Below are positions 34,205 to 46,728 of a stretch of DNA of 64,000 nucleotides, one piece after another. Position 1 is the first letter of the stretch. Each line of letters opens with the position of its first letter. A program made the translations under genes and the position numbers. The stretch comes from Marsupella aquatica. Lineage: Eukaryota > Marchantiophyta. Location: NCBI GenBank assembly GCA_973895155.1, contig OZ316895.1:24118001-24182000 (forward strand), written 5' to 3'. The notes beneath the pieces are model-generated. The model saw only the letters and a list, made by a program, of their open reading frames with translations. It ran no database searches and was not told the origin of the DNA.

Positions 34205-37200
34205 GTATTTATGTACCCCCATGAGAGGTCCCTTGCAAATTCCCTGCCACAAGGTTGTACCACATGAGCACAACCAGCCACAAACAGAAAATATCTTAGT
34301 TGTGACAGTAACAAAAGGGCACATTCATGTTTGTGGCAAAAGAAACTTAATTTTTGGGGCGCCATGCCGTAAATATTGAACGTAAAAAAAACAGAATAGA
34401 AAGGATGAGATGTCATTTAGTAAAATAAAGTTACCATTCTAATGTTTGTCAATGATATATCAATGTTTTATATACAAACATAGGCTATAATAAGCCCCTC
34501 GCATCGGGAAGGCACCGAAGGAGGTTGTATTTTATAATTGTTTGCAAACTTTTAAAAAACTAATACATAGGAAATGTACATAGTTAGAACCCCTTTGGCT
34601 CCACATTGTAAAAATAATCAATCTCCTTAGTACTTGATAAAATCTGTCAATGTTTGATTCATTTGAAAGCTCAAGATCAAAATTTTGAAACTCATGACCT
34701 CTTTAGTCTTGATAAAATCTCTCAATGTCACACTCATTGAAAACTAAGCTAGAGCGAAATTAGAAACTCATCATCTCCTTAGGACTTGACAAAATCTATC
34801 AATGTTAAGTTCATTGGAAAGCTAGAGAAATTTGGGTACTCATAATCTCTCTAATTCTTGATGAATTACTTTTAATGTCACACATTAAAAAGCTGGAGAG
34901 ATTGAAAACCTCATGATCTCTTTAGTACCGTGACAAAATCTGATATGAAATTTGTCAATATCGGACTCAATGTTGAAAAACTAAAAGAATTCATGAACTC
35001 ATGATCAAAATTTCTTATTGTCACACTCATTGGAAAGACAAAGATCGATATTCAAAAACTCATTTGAAACTTGACAAAAATTGTCAATCTGAGGCTCATT
35101 GGAAACCTTTCTCTATTAAGAGACATCACAATCCAGTCATTGTCACAAACTTAGCCACTGCAAATTGATTTCTTTGATTACGGTGTCATTGCTTGTTCGC
35201 AACTCTTGATTCCCAACTTGAATTGTTTGCGTCCCTCCAGGCTTCAACGAAGATCACTTTGAACACAAGCTGACGCCAAATATAGCCTCTGTGTCAAAGA
35301 AACAATCGTTGGTCTCCCCCTCACACAATAGCTTTCATAAATTAACAAAACTAAAAAACTTGTATGTGAAGTGATGGCTCGTCCGTTTTGTGTGTTCTTC
35401 CCACCAAAATGACAAGCACCCTTTTGCCAATAGCTGAGTGATGGTCTCCGGTCTATCTTGTGGCAGTAGTGCTTAATGTAACTCACAAACAATCAATCAC
35501 AAATGGTAGAGATACGATTTCCCCAATGCGTGAGTAAAAACCGTCCAAAAAATTCTTCCACATTCAACCTTCGGTTTGATGAACCAAAGAGATCATCTCA
35601 ACCAGATTGATCTCCTCTATCTTTTTGAGCATTCTCTTTGGTACGAGCACACACCAAGATCACTAGGAGACTCAAAACCATTGGTTATCGCCTCATAGAA
35701 AATTGATTTCACTTTATCACCGGGTTTGTCACACACATTCCTTGGATGAACATGGGGGTCCACGGATTAATTTTGCATTACATGTTTGGTTCTATTACAC
35801 AAATCACTTTAACATTCATTCTGGTGGAGTTTGACTACTTACTCATTAGGTCTGATATACATTTCTAAATTTTTTTCCTATTACCCCACAATGCATTGAT
35901 AATAATTATATGTAGATGATTATTAGCCGTGATTGTTCAGCTTGTTCTCAGGCTGAACATTGAATTTTATATGTCGGCTTTTCCGTAAGGATTTGTTAGG
36001 AGCAAGGCTTGTTATCACACATACAACAAATTTCATACCTTTGTCAAGAGTGGAAGAACGTAGCATCTCTATGTGGATGAAATTAATTTGAAAGTGGTGG
36101 GAACAACATCTCATTCTCACCACATCATCTTCTCACCCTCTTAAAGTTATACAAAAGAATTATTTTTGAAAATTTGTGAGAAATTGCCTAAAGCACAAAT
36201 AGTATGGGCACACAATTGCAAGCACTCCTGAGCATTTTCCTTAGTAGTTTGTCATCCCGCCCACCTAATGATGACTATTTTAAAATTGAATCTTTTAAAC
36301 CCAAAATCCTTACTCACAAGGATGGTCTAGATATAGAATAATGTTACGTACATAAGAAATTAATCCGTGGACCCTCATGTTCATCAAAGGAATGTGTGTG
36401 TGATGAAGTGAAATCAATTTTTAGCAAGGTGGTAACCAATGGTTTTGAGTCTCTTGACGGTCTTGGTGTGTGCTCGTACAAAAGAGAACGCTCAAAAGAT
36501 AGAGGTGATTGATTTGGTTGAGATTATCTCTCTATTTATCAAACGGAAGGTTGAATGTGGAGGAATTGAGTTTTTTGACAATTTTTGTTTACACATTAGA
36601 GAAATCATGTTTCTACCAATCCTGATTGATTGTTTGTGAATTATGTTGAGCATTACCGCCACAGGATAGACTGGAGCACAACACTTGGCAAAAGAGCGCT
36701 TGTCGTTTTGGTGAGAAGAATGCACAATACAGACAAGCCATCACTTCACATACACGTTTTGTAGTTTTTCTTATTGAAGAAAGCTATGGTGTGAGGGGGA
36801 GACCAGTGATTGTTTCTTCAAAATAGAGGCTACACTTGGCGTCAACCTGTGTTTAGAGACTTGAGCTTCAATTGAAGATTGGACGGACGCAAACAATTCA
36901 AGTCGGGAAGCAAGCGTTGCGGACAAACGATTGCGACATAATTAAAGAAATCAATTTGCAGCGGCTAAGTTTGTGACGATGACAAGATTGTGACATCTCT
37001 TAATCAAGAAAGGGTTTTCAACAAGCCTCAGATTGACAAATTTTGTCAACTTCAAAATGAGTTTTTGAATTTCTCTGCCTTTCAATGAGTGTGACAATAA
37101 GAATTTTTGATCATGAGTTCATGAATTCTTTTAGCTTTCCAACATTGAGTATGACATTGACAAACTTCATGTCAGATTTTGTCACGGTACTAAAGAGATC

Positions 37201-37971
37201 ATGAGGTTTTCAATCTCTCTAGCTTTCTAATGTGTGACATTAAGAGTATTCATCAAGAATTAGAGAGATCATGAGTATACAAATTTCTCTAGCTTTCCAA
37301 TGAACCTAACATTGATAGCTTTCCAACATTGACAAATTTCATGTTAGATTTTGTCATAGTACTAAAGGGATCATGAGGTTTTCAACCTCTCTAGCTTTCT
37401 AATGCGTGACATTGGGAGTATTCGTCAAGAATTATAGAGATCATGAGTGTCCAAATTTCTCTAGCTTTCCAATGAGTGTGACATTGAGAGATTTTTTCAA
37501 GACAATATTAAAGAGATCATGAGTTTCTTGATCTTGATTTTTCCAATGAATCAAACACCCTATCAAACATTGACAAATTTCATCAAGTACTAAGTAGATT
37601 GATTATGTAGTTGTACAATGTAGAGTCAAAGGAGTTCTAACTATGTACATTTTTATCAACTGGTTAATTATTTCAAACTTGCAAACAATTAAAAAATACA
37701 AGCATTTTGATATAAAACACTCATATATATCATTGATGAATGGTAACTTTATTCTACTAGACATCTCTTCCTTTGTATTCTGGTTTTTTTATGCTTAATA
37801 CTTACGGCATGGCGCCCCAAAAAATTACGTTGCTTTTGCCACAAACATAAATGTGTGCTTTTGTTACTGTCAAAAATATGATCTATCCTGTTTGTTATTG
37901 GTTTTGGTGATGTGGCACAACCTCATGGCAGGGAATTTGTAAAGGACTTCTCATGGGGGTCCGTAAATATG
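34205..37971. repeat. Large imperfect palindrome (inverted repeat), arms about 1.6 kb
   Basis: The left arm 34205-35775 is a reverse complement of the right arm 36357-37971, with a loop of about 580 bases. Matching landmarks are ACCCCCATGAGAGGTCC (34214) against CTCATGGGGGTCCG (37950); GGGGCGCCATGCCGTAA (34359) against its complement near 37805; ACCAGTGATTGTTTC-like sequence (35310 and 36805); and CATGGGGGTCCACGGATTAA (35750) against its complement near 36358. Identity looks like roughly 75-85 percent with small gaps. No intact coding is seen in arms or loop. A fold-back transposon, a long-TIR MULE-like element or two inverted copies of one repeat would explain it. Confidence 0.9.
34600..35120. 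repeat. 70-90-base degenerate tandem repeat inside left palindrome arm
   Basis: Units combine CTCATGATCTCTTTAGT, TTGACAAAATCT, TCAATGT and ACTCATTGGAAAGCT. About six copies are seen, and the same array lies inverted in the right arm at about 37020-37600. The array therefore existed before, or arose with, the arm duplication. Confidence 0.75.
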
Positions 37972-37979
37972 ACATATTC

Positions 37980-38500
37980 TTTCACTATCTAGAGTAGCTT
38001 AATAGTAGGCTTTGATTGCAAGTTATATTGACCAGCTAGAATATTGATGCTTAAGCACAGCAAGAGCTCTTCATAAATGAACTATTGTGCCCAACGTACT
38101 CTACTAACAAGCAAAGTCTAAATATCAAATTTCCTGTTGCCAGAGAAATTACGGCCCAATGTTTCATTCTTTGGAGTAGATCATGCACGTTAGGCTTTGA
38201 TTGCAAAATTGTACTGACTAGACAACATACATATGCTTACACGTGGGAAGTGCTCCTCTTACTCAGATTCCCATGCCCATCCCTACACACAAGCATAGTC
38301 TAAATATATTAGAAAAAGAATGTTACAAGGGAAATTATGGCCTATGGTTGCACTCTCCATAGAATGGTCATTTGAATGGTAAAATTTGATAAGAATTATA
38401 TTGAGAAGCCTGAACACATGTGCTCACACACATGAAGGGCTCCCCTTACCCAGACTCCTGTGCCCGTGATGCACAAACATAGTCTCACTATAAAATAAGC
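37980..38500. repeat. Degenerate ~190-base tandem repeat
   Basis: Three diverged units start near 38000, 38190 and 38385. They share TAGGCTTTGATTGCAA, TTGTACTGAC, CACATGTGCTCACAC and GAAATTATGGCC phrases. No coding was recognised. Confidence 0.6.
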
Positions 38501-40040
38501 TTTAGTTTAACCCTCTCTCCTAGTCTAGGTATTGTCCCCCTTTGGCTACCCTGCATAGAATAGCATGCTCTAGAGCAGAATGTCTATGCTCTCATGGATG
38601 GGTCTCTTTCAAGAGCAACTATATACTTCCATGATATTGATTGCGTATTATAATATAGACACTTTGGGGGTATAGTTTAACCCTTTCTCTCCTCCTAGTA
38701 AGTCTGGGTCCTTGGGTGTTGTCCCCCTTTGGCTAACCCACACAGAATCACATGCTCCAGAGCAGAATGTCTATGATCTCATGGATGGGTCTCTTTCAAG
38801 AGAAACTATATATTTCCATTATATTGATTACTTATTATAATATAGACACTTTGGGAGTTTAGTTTAACCCTCTCTCTCCTCCTAGTCTGGGTACTTGGGT
38901 GTTGTCCCCCTTTGGCTACCCCACACAGAATCACATGCTCCAGAGCAGAATGTCTTTACTCTCTTGGATGGGTCTTCTTTCAAGAAAAAAGATAGAATTC
39001 CATTATGTGGATTGCATGTATTATAATATAGACACTTTGTGCCTTTAGTTTCTCTCCTCCTAGTCTGGGTCCTTGGGTATTGTCCCCCTTTGGCTACCTA
39101 GCATACAATCTCATGCTCCTGAGCAAAATGTCGATGCTCTCTTGGACGAGTCTTCTTTCAAGAGAAAGGATAGACTTCCTCTATTTGTCCAATATTCCCT
39201 TATATTCCCCGGCCGGGACCAAAAATTCCCGACCCATCCCCGGCCCGGTCACGAACTCTCTCGACCCCTCACGGCCTGGCACGACTGCGTAGTCCCGGCC
39301 TGGCCTCCCCTTCCCGGTCTGGCCCGGCTCTTTCTCGGCCCGGCTCTCCCCCCCCCAACCGGCCCTTCCCGCCCGACCCCCCCCACCCCCAGCTGATCCC
39401 CCTGGCCCAACCCGGCCAACCCCCCAACCCTCCCGGCCCGACCTATTTGTCCAATATTGCCTATTCCCGGCTCAGCCCGGCTGCGTAGTCCCGGCCTGAC
39501 CTCCCCTTCCCGGCCTGACCTCCCCTTCCCGGCCCGGCTCTTTCCCGGCCCGGCTCTCCCCCCCTCCAAACCGGCCCTCCCCGCCCGACTTCTGGCCAGC
39601 TCGAACCCCCCCACCCCCCCAGGCCGATCCCCCTGGCCCAACCCGGCCAACCCCCCAACCCTCCCGGCCCAACCTATTTGTCCAATATTGCCTATTCTCG
39701 GCCCGGCCCGGCTCTTCCCCCCCCCCAACCAGCCCTCCCCGCCTGACTCCCGGCCGGCCCGACCCGACCTGACCCCTCCCCTGGCCAATCCCCCGGCCCA
39801 ACCTGGCCAACCCCCCGACCCTTCTCCCGGCCCTACCCTGTCATCCGACCAGGTTCGACCGAGATCGGGATAACATATGTCATTTGTCATCCCAAATCCT
39901 CCTATTTGTCCGACAGGTCCAAACCGGGACTACCTTGCATACAATCTCATGCTACGGAGCACATTGTCTATGCTTTCTTGGATGAGTTTTCTTTCAAGAG
40001 AAAGGATAGACTTCCTCTATATAGATATTATAACATAGAA
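38500..40040. repeat. ~180-base tandem array, interrupted by CCGGCCC minisatellite
   Basis: The phrase GTCTGGGTCCTTGGGTGTTG, with variants, starts near 38522, 38704, 38884 and 39062, a period of 178-182. Each unit contains CCCCCTTTGGCTACC, CACATGCTCCAGAGCAGAATG, TCTTTCAAGAGAAA and TATTATAATATAGACACTTT. A further unit appears at 39936-40045, after the GC-rich block, so the block was inserted or expanded inside the array. Confidence 0.88.
39182..39920. repeat. CCGGCCC-rich minisatellite with ~229-262-base higher-order units
   Basis: The marker CCTATTTGTCCAATATTGCC, or a close variant, occurs at 39182, 39444, 39673 and (partial) 39901, giving spacings of 262, 229 and about 228. Each unit is filled with CCCGGCC, GGCCCGGCTC and CAACCCCCC strings. 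Long Pro/Arg/Gly ORFs on both strands across it (39249-39890 and 39457-39873) are composition artefacts. Confidence 0.88.
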
Positions 40041-40159
40041 AGATTCTTTCACACGAGTTAACCATAGCAATGAAAAGATTCTAAGAAATATAATATCAAA
40101 AGAATGCTGTGAGCCTGTGAGCTTCTACAGTAGTAGTCTAGTTGGGGACTCTGGGAAAT

Positions 40160-40400
40160 CCCGTAATTAGCGGCACTGCTGCCGACGGAATGGAAGGAGT
40201 GGGCCGGGCAGGGCAGGGAGGGTCAGGTCTCCTGTCCCCGGATCTGAAGGTGGCCCCGGGGGCAGCGGGCAGGGAGATCAGCGGGCAGCGGGCATTTGAA
40301 TTCCGCGACATGCGTCGTGGCAACCGCTGCCCGGACGGAAAAGTTGCGGGCTGCCCGGAACGGCAGCGCATGCTCCCCCTCCCCCTCCCCCTCCCCCGTC
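40160..40400. repeat. CGGGCA-rich patch and CTCCCC simple repeat upstream of DRIP gene
   Basis: CGGGCAG/CTGCCCG motifs cluster at 40200-40360, as at 14.3-14.8 kb. (CTCCCC)n occupies about 40373-40397. Confidence 0.6.
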
Positions 40401-40951
40401 TGGCAAAGTCGACTCGAGGAGCTCATCATTCGGAAGAGCAGAAGTCGATGAATCATCGTGTCGCTCCTGTACAGTGGTACTCGGAGTCCCGAGGTGTGGT
40501 GAAGAAAGGAAGAAGCAGGGAAAAGAATTAGGGTTATGGCGATGGCGAAGCGGATGACGACGGATATTCGATGCCACACGAGCTCAGTGTAGCGCAAGGA
40601 CTCGACCACTCGGGTCCGCTCGAGCTGCTGAACACGTCGAGCAGAGTTCGCACGCATGGGGAATTTTGAGGGGTAAGGAGGGACGAAATGAAGTGAGATT
40701 TGGAGGTGTGTTGCGTGAGGGAGATGATTTAATGGGGACGATGGAGAGGCGTGGGGAGTGGACAGCGGTGGGCGGAAAGGAGGCAGGAAAGCGGGATGAG
40801 GCGTGGGCGAGCGGAGCAGGAGGAGGAGGGGGGCGAGAGGAAATGGTGACGGGGGGAAGGGAGAGGGGGGAGTTAATTGTTTTTTGATACCGGAAAGAGA
40901 TGTGTGAAGGAGAATTGGCTCGAGAAGGAGGCAGAGCCAGAAATAGAGAGG
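40400..40951 (+). other. Probable promoter and leader region of DRIP gene
   Basis: Purine-rich sequence lies ahead of the first DRIP exon. Long minus-strand ORFs here (40223-41101 and 40584-41117) are low-complexity Ser/Pro reading frames opposite the purine-rich strand and cover the first DRIP exon. They are not supported as genes. Confidence 0.4.
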
Positions 40952-43900
40952 ATGCCACTGAGCGGTAAGAAGGTGGTAGCGGCGTCGTACACCAGCACTG
41001 GAGGAGTGCGAATCCCCAGGGCGACGCTGGTTCCGTGCTTGACGTGCCCGCTGTGCACCAATTTGTTTCGCGAGGCGACCACCATCTCCGAGTGTCTCCA
41101 CACCTGTATGTCACCATATACCATCACCACGATGCTCCCAAGAGCCTCTGTCTTGTCTTTCTTCGCTCGTAGACTCGTTAGTCCTGAGCTTCTCGATGTC
41201 AGCAGGTGTACATTTTCTCTCGAGTTCCGAATTCCGCACAATTATATTCGTTCATGTTTTTATATAATAATTCCTGTGGAGTGGGTTAGACCGTTGCCGA
41301 CTGACACGAAAGAGAGGGTGTTGATGCAGTGAGCTCTAGTTTGCTGGATCGCACGGAGATTCGAGACTCTTGTGTGATATTTGACGTTTGCATGTTTCCT
41401 TCTGACTGTGCGCCTAATCGATGTTACGTAATTTAACTGAAATATAGCCTTTCTTGAATATATTAGGCTCAACTTCAGAGTGTGGAATGTGACTCCTTCG
41501 GACGTTTGTTACAGCATTATGGTTTCGGGATTGACAGCTCTATAATCATTGTTATATGTGTGCATAATTAGAGTCTCGTGCGCCCCGTACTACCGACATG
41601 GCCATGTTGAGGATGAGTTTATTGCATGCTTACGTAGGAAAGAGTGGAATACTCTGTGGTTGCGAACCTTGATTGCCGATACATCGCTGTTTCAGTTTGC
41701 AGGGAGTGTATACACAGTTGCCTGAGTGATGGCGAGACGAACAGTTGTCCGATGTGCAATGTCAGCTTGGGAACGCTCCCCTTGGAGAAGCTGAGGTAGT
41801 CATTCCAAGGTTCTGTGCACTTTCAACGTTACGTCACGTCAATTCTCGTCTCTTCTCTGCTCTTCTCTTCTCTGCTCTGCTCGCACTTTTGCAATGGTTT
41901 CATTTGGGGACGGTCTTGCGTTTCGCCGTCGTGTTGTCTTCCTTTTTTCCGAAATTTGCGGATGGGAATTACGGATTACTGCGAACTTTGGGAGGGAAAT
42001 CGGGAGGCGTGGCGCAAGCAAGATAACCCGAATGTGTCGCGGAGCTCTGGCAAGATTGTTTTCTGTCGGGATACCTCGAATTGCTGCGAAAGCAGAAGTT
42101 TATGCGCTATTTTTAATCCCGTGTGCTCAAAGGAGCATGCTCGAACCACACTGACCCCTCGTCTTCGAGCACGGGAAGGGCTGAGATCTGTTTGAAGCTT
42201 CGAGTTCACATTCTTGAGATTGGACTCGGTCTCAATTGCACTCCGGTTCGTGGAGGGGAAGATCTACTCTCTTATCACTGCGAGGTGCACAGTACGGTGA
42301 AATGCACTTGTGGTCTATCGTTACATGATACCATTAACATCAGAGCAGTTTTCTAATGTCATGAGCAGAGTGAGATCTGGGTGAAAGGAAACTGAGGCGA
42401 TGTCAGGGATTTCCTACCAGTGTGATTTCTGCTATATTTAGCCTGAAAGATAGTCTTTTCGTCTCCATCCAAAACTCGCACTTTTGTTTGACGTATATTT
42501 GTTTAAGATTTCTCATCCTTTGCATCTATAACATTGTTCGGGAGCTCATGGCATAACCGGGTAATGCAGGGTGGACCATCAATTGGAAGATGTGAAGGTC
42601 AAGATCTTTCCTGATTTGTCCCGAAAGAGGAAAAATGGCCCCGGCAGTAGCCCTGCCATCTCCAGTGCTGCTGGCCCCATGCGGAGAAGAGAAAGGTCCT
42701 TATATTCCCTTGGCATTGGTGCGCAACCGTCTTTGGCAAACCCTGGGTTTGCTACTCGGACAACAAGACGCTCAAGTGGGAAATCTGTGGCTGGCAGGGA
42801 TTCGAGCAGTAGTGATGATGATGAGCATGAAGCCGATGAGATGGATGAGGAGGATGAGGAACCAACAGAGGATGACGAAGGTCCTGAAAATCAGGGAAGT
42901 GGGTTCCCCGAACCGACCAGTCCAAATGCAGCAGGTTCTGCGAGAGGGTCGGAGAATGAGCTTGACGACAGTAGTGATGAAGAAATATTACCACCCAGAC
43001 CGTCAAGGGCAAAGGAAGAGCCTAGAAGAGCTCCCATCAAAGAGGCTGCTCCCATGACAAGCTCTGACTTGGGATTGTATCTTGCACGCCGGTCTATACT
43101 TACTTCAAATGGGTTTGCCCAACCACGAGGTGGACATGGCACCGACGGAATGGCTCCTGCTGAAAATTCTGAGGGGGAAACTCAAGAAGTTGCCGACAGC
43201 CTGTTAGCAACACTGGCAGAAGTAGCAGGTGCAGATTCCGTACATCCTGCTCGAGCTAGAAAGTCCAACCAAGCAGAGCAACCTTATCCAACTCCACACG
43301 GGCAAGCGACTGCCTCACCAGAATTAACAAGGGTCCGAGATGCCAACAACGATGCCAAATCTCTGGAGACGCGGCCCTCTCAAGCCATATCCCACGCCCT
43401 GGGTAGTACAACACAGCATCCTAGTCCCCCAAGGGCAAGACGATCTAGCCCACAACTTCAGAGAAGTCCGTCCTTGAAACTCTTTGTGAACGGTGGAGTG
43501 GAACGTCCGGCCATTTTGAAGCATCCTATTCAACCCCCACCTCCTGCAAATGGCTCCCACTTGGCTTCCACATCGTTTGCTCCAAGCGGTTGCGGCATTT
43601 GGTTTGCGCTTCAAGCCGCCCGAAATCAGTACGGCTCTGCAACTTTCTTATCTCATCGGCTTTTCGTTTTATGCCTCAAATAGTTATCCTTGTCTGGCAA
43701 AATTGTCTCCAAATCATGTATAGTAGTGTCACCTGTCAAATCTCCTCAAGTTTGTCACATGGCCTAAGCAGCACATCAAAGACTTTGAACTTCCTTTTTA
43801 TGTTAATTACTTTCAAGAGAATACTGACTTGACCCCGTATTGTCATCACAGGTCTGATAACCCACTTCCACAACTGTCCAGTCCGTACCTTAGAATAAAG

Positions 43901-44808
43901 TATGTGATCCTTACCTGTTTTACCTGGTAGAACAAAAGGAAATTGATTTACCCTGCTGTAATTGTTCGACTTGGTAGCCAGTCTTGCTTTCATAAATTTC
44001 AGTACCTCGTGTAATGCAACTTGCTTTCAGTCACGACAACTGAGCTCCTGTAATTGATCTGAAGTCATATCTCAACTTCTCCACGTCTGAAACTTCTTTG
44101 TTGTAAAACTAACTTGGATGCCATGAGAAAGATTTCTTTAAACAATCCTGGCGCACGTACAGTTCCATTTTTTTGAGGTGCCACGAGCATTCTGTTGCAT
44201 GTGCAGAGATGGCAAATTGCCAGTTTCCCACGTGAAGAAATATTTGGTCAAGAAACTGGGATTGAATAATGAAACAGAGGCAAGTTTCATCTTATCTCAA
44301 TATAATGCTTCGGACGGGGCCGTAGCTGAAACGAAGATTTGTAGCAGAGACTTTTAAGCTGATGCACGAAATGTGTAGGGGAATGTATAGGTTTTTGTAG
44401 ATAGCTCCGACGCATTTCTTTGCAACCTGCTAACATACTTAATTGTTTTCTTATGCAAAAACCAATTGCATCAAATGTAACCTCTTGTCATTCATGCTAA
44501 GCTCGCAGTTGGGAAAATTCTGTTTGCTAGATGCGGACAAGCAAGATTAACTAGATTCTTTCATGGTGTTCCAGGTGGAAATCACATGTCGGGGGCAACC
44601 AGTGGTTTCTAGCTTGCCTTTGGAAAGCGTTCGAAATATTTGGTTTGCAACTGCTGCTGTTCCTAACTCGAAGGATCAAGAAGACCAGGGTCAGACAACA
44701 GCTAGTGAAACCACCACCGGCTTGCTGCATCTCGATACTAGTTCTGCAAAAGAACTAATCATGGTGCTAACCTATCAGAGGCACCGGAGAAATCCCCGCA
44801 TTTGTTGA
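40952..44808 (+). CDS. DRIP: DRIP-like E3 ubiquitin ligase (RING finger plus C-terminal RAWD domain)
   Basis: Six exons join in frame: 40952-41105, 41696-41795, 42570-43628, 43852-43899, 44207-44279, 44575-44808. They total 1668 bases (555 aa). The RING spans exons 1-2 (CLTCPLCTNLFREATTISEC, then LHTFCRECIHSCLSDGETN, then CPMCNVSLG) and keeps its zinc ligands. EKLRVDHQLEDVKVKIFPDL continues the family pattern. Exon 3 is Ser/acidic-rich and disordered. The C-terminal RAWD-type region has CGIWFALQAARNQ, PLPQLSSPYLRIKDGKLPV, SHVKKYLVKKLGL, VEITCRGQPVV and KELIMVLTYQR. In Arabidopsis, DRIP1 and DRIP2 ubiquitinate the drought factor DREB2A in the nucleus; the same target here is inference. The exon 2 acceptor at 41695 was chosen because it restores FCREC. 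The intron after exon 5 starts GC. Confidence 0.93.
44280..44574 (+). other. GC-AG intron in DRIP gene
   Basis: The donor reads GAG|GCAAGT, the usual strong context for a GC donor, and the acceptor is TGTTCCAG. The flanking exons join as NNETE and VEITC, matching the family without gaps. Confidence 0.85.
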
Positions 44809-46728
44809 AGAGTAAAATTCATTTATTTCATGTTCCAGACACAGTTTTGAAGTGCTGGGATGAATCTTGTGTACAGTTAGGGGTGGAGGTACCGCCCCTC
44901 CCAGAAGAGGGCTTACAGTCTGGTGAGTTAACAAATCAATGAGTGCATTCCTCAATACCTATGTCCCAGCTTCAAATTAAAGAAATTTAGCATTCAATCA
45001 GAAGATGCGCAGTAAAGCACATGTTATGAAAGCTCAATTCTGTACCCAATGTTATCTTGATTTTTGCCAGGGTAAGACAGACACACTAAAAACCTCCTGC
45101 AGAAGATAAATGAGAATTTCCTTCAAGTTTCCAGGGTTCTCGTGTCCAAATACGTATCTATCACGAGGTTGACACCCTTGCCCTCAAGTTGCACCCAAGA
45201 GCCATAGATCACATAAGGTGACCTTCCTGCCCTTTTAAGATTATTGTCCCTCAGGAAAGATCCTCACTTTGAGAGCCCTGGCCGTTCCATTTTGTCAGGT
45301 GAATAACCTTTCCTCCCTATTCCGGTTAGCGTCCGCCAAGAACAACTTGCGATGTCTTTGCGGACAATAGTTCTGGGCCGATTGTGTTCTTCAAGTGGAG
45401 AAGAAGCACACGAACAGGTCCTTGGATCGGGCGCGAGGTCTCTGTTTGCAGAATCTTTGTAAATGCGGTGGTGGTTACTACTTGTCCTCGGCTTAACTTT
45501 AATAGACAGTACAGAAATGGGGCTGGCATTCAGTGCAAGGCAACACACAGCCTTCAGCAAAACATCCACTAATGTGTGCCATAGACCCTTGGGACACAAT
45601 TGTTAGATGTGGCTTTTGCGTCTTTGCTGCTTCCTTCTCGTCTTGCAACAAAAGATGGTACTCTGTCTTGCATGGACAAGATTTCTGACAAGATTTGGCT
45701 TAGCAATAGCAAGGAGAAGAAAGGAATTCACTCCCTTGTACAGCTGATAATCTGGGAGATAAAATGAAAGAACCAAGAGGAAGTGACTTATATTTCTGAT
45801 GTAAAGAATGAACGAACCCAGAGTGTCTTTTCTTGATGTAACCGTGAGGACTACACATTGTGTATTTGCATCAATGTCCAGATGCCTGTGTAAGTGTTAT
45901 GTGCAGAAATGAAAAGTACTTGCAACATAATTGTTATGTGCAGAAATGAAAAGTATTTGCAACATAATGGCCAAGGTAAAACACAGAGAGTGGGCTTCCA
46001 TCGCAGATGACAGTACGAGTCCAGGTGAGGGTACCCAAGAGCGAGGGAGGGGATCCAGTATGGAAATGTCAAAACCGGTGTACCCATCTTCAAGGAGAAT
46101 TGACAACTTAATTACTCAGGTGGCACAATTAACAGCGATCATCCAATACAGAAATCCCAAAGCGCTTATACATAACCCTCACAAGTGCTGACAACGGCAA
46201 TGACTCTAAGTAGCATAATCAGCCTGTTCATCATAGCACCTCCTGAGTAGAGCTAACTGTAAGTATAGCTCAGTATTTGTATGTTGCACAAAACATGTCG
46301 TTATGCAGAAGATATTCTTGGGTGGAAGATGTGATTGCGCAAAAATTGTCACTCTTTGAAAGTAATACTGTAGAAAAGATTTTGTTGCGTAAAAAGATGT
46401 TGCACAAAAGATGGAAAAGAAAGAAAACGAAGTCTTGCTGCAAAACATATAGTGGAGGAAAAGATGTTGGTGCGTAAAAGAAGTTGTTGCATTTTGGAGC
46501 TCATTCTGTAGATGACACCTTGCTTAAAAGATTGGTCAGGTTTGATTTGAGGGTGTCTAAAAAATCAGTTTGATGGAAGTCCAAGATTAGCTCTTGCTCT
46601 TTCTCATTTTGTAAATGGATGACAAACATTTTTGGCAGGATAGAATATTTTAGTGTTCAATACTCATTCAACTCAAGACATCTAGGTATAGGTTCTGGTT
46701 TATCCTAATCGGCATGATAAGAGGTACT
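44809..46728. other. Convergent interval between DRIP and WD40 genes
   Basis: No gene was recognised. A 37-base direct duplication (GTTATGTGCAGAAATGAAAA...) lies at 45896-45968. TTGC(G/A)(T/C)AAAA-GATGTTG phrases recur loosely at 46310-46490. Confidence 0.5.
45896..45968. repeat. 37-base tandem duplication
   Basis: GTTATGTGCAGAAATGAAAA followed by GTA(C/T)TTGCAACATAAT is repeated at 45896 and 45933 with one difference. Confidence 0.92.

Noticed and set aside
35923-36123. 66-aa ORF in the palindrome loop as a gene
   Set aside because: It is short, has no recognised similarity and lies in AT-rich repeat DNA.
34205-37971. Repeated short units considered as a CRISPR-like array
   Set aside because: Units are degenerate with no constant repeat and spacer, the arms are inverted copies, and the genome is eukaryotic.
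39249-39890. Long Gly/Arg ORF (213 aa) and complementary Pro ORF in the CCGGCCC block
   Set aside because: The composition is that of a minisatellite, with no domain and with open frames on both strands.
40223-41101. 292-aa minus-strand ORF rich in Ser/Pro
   Set aside because: It is low-complexity sequence opposite a purine-rich leader and covers the first DRIP exon, which has clear RING homology on the other strand.
42571-43683. Reading the 370-aa ORF as a separate gene
   Set aside because: It begins at a splice acceptor with family sequence (VDHQLEDVKVKIFPDL) that continues exon 2 of the DRIP gene, and the true exon ends at 43628.
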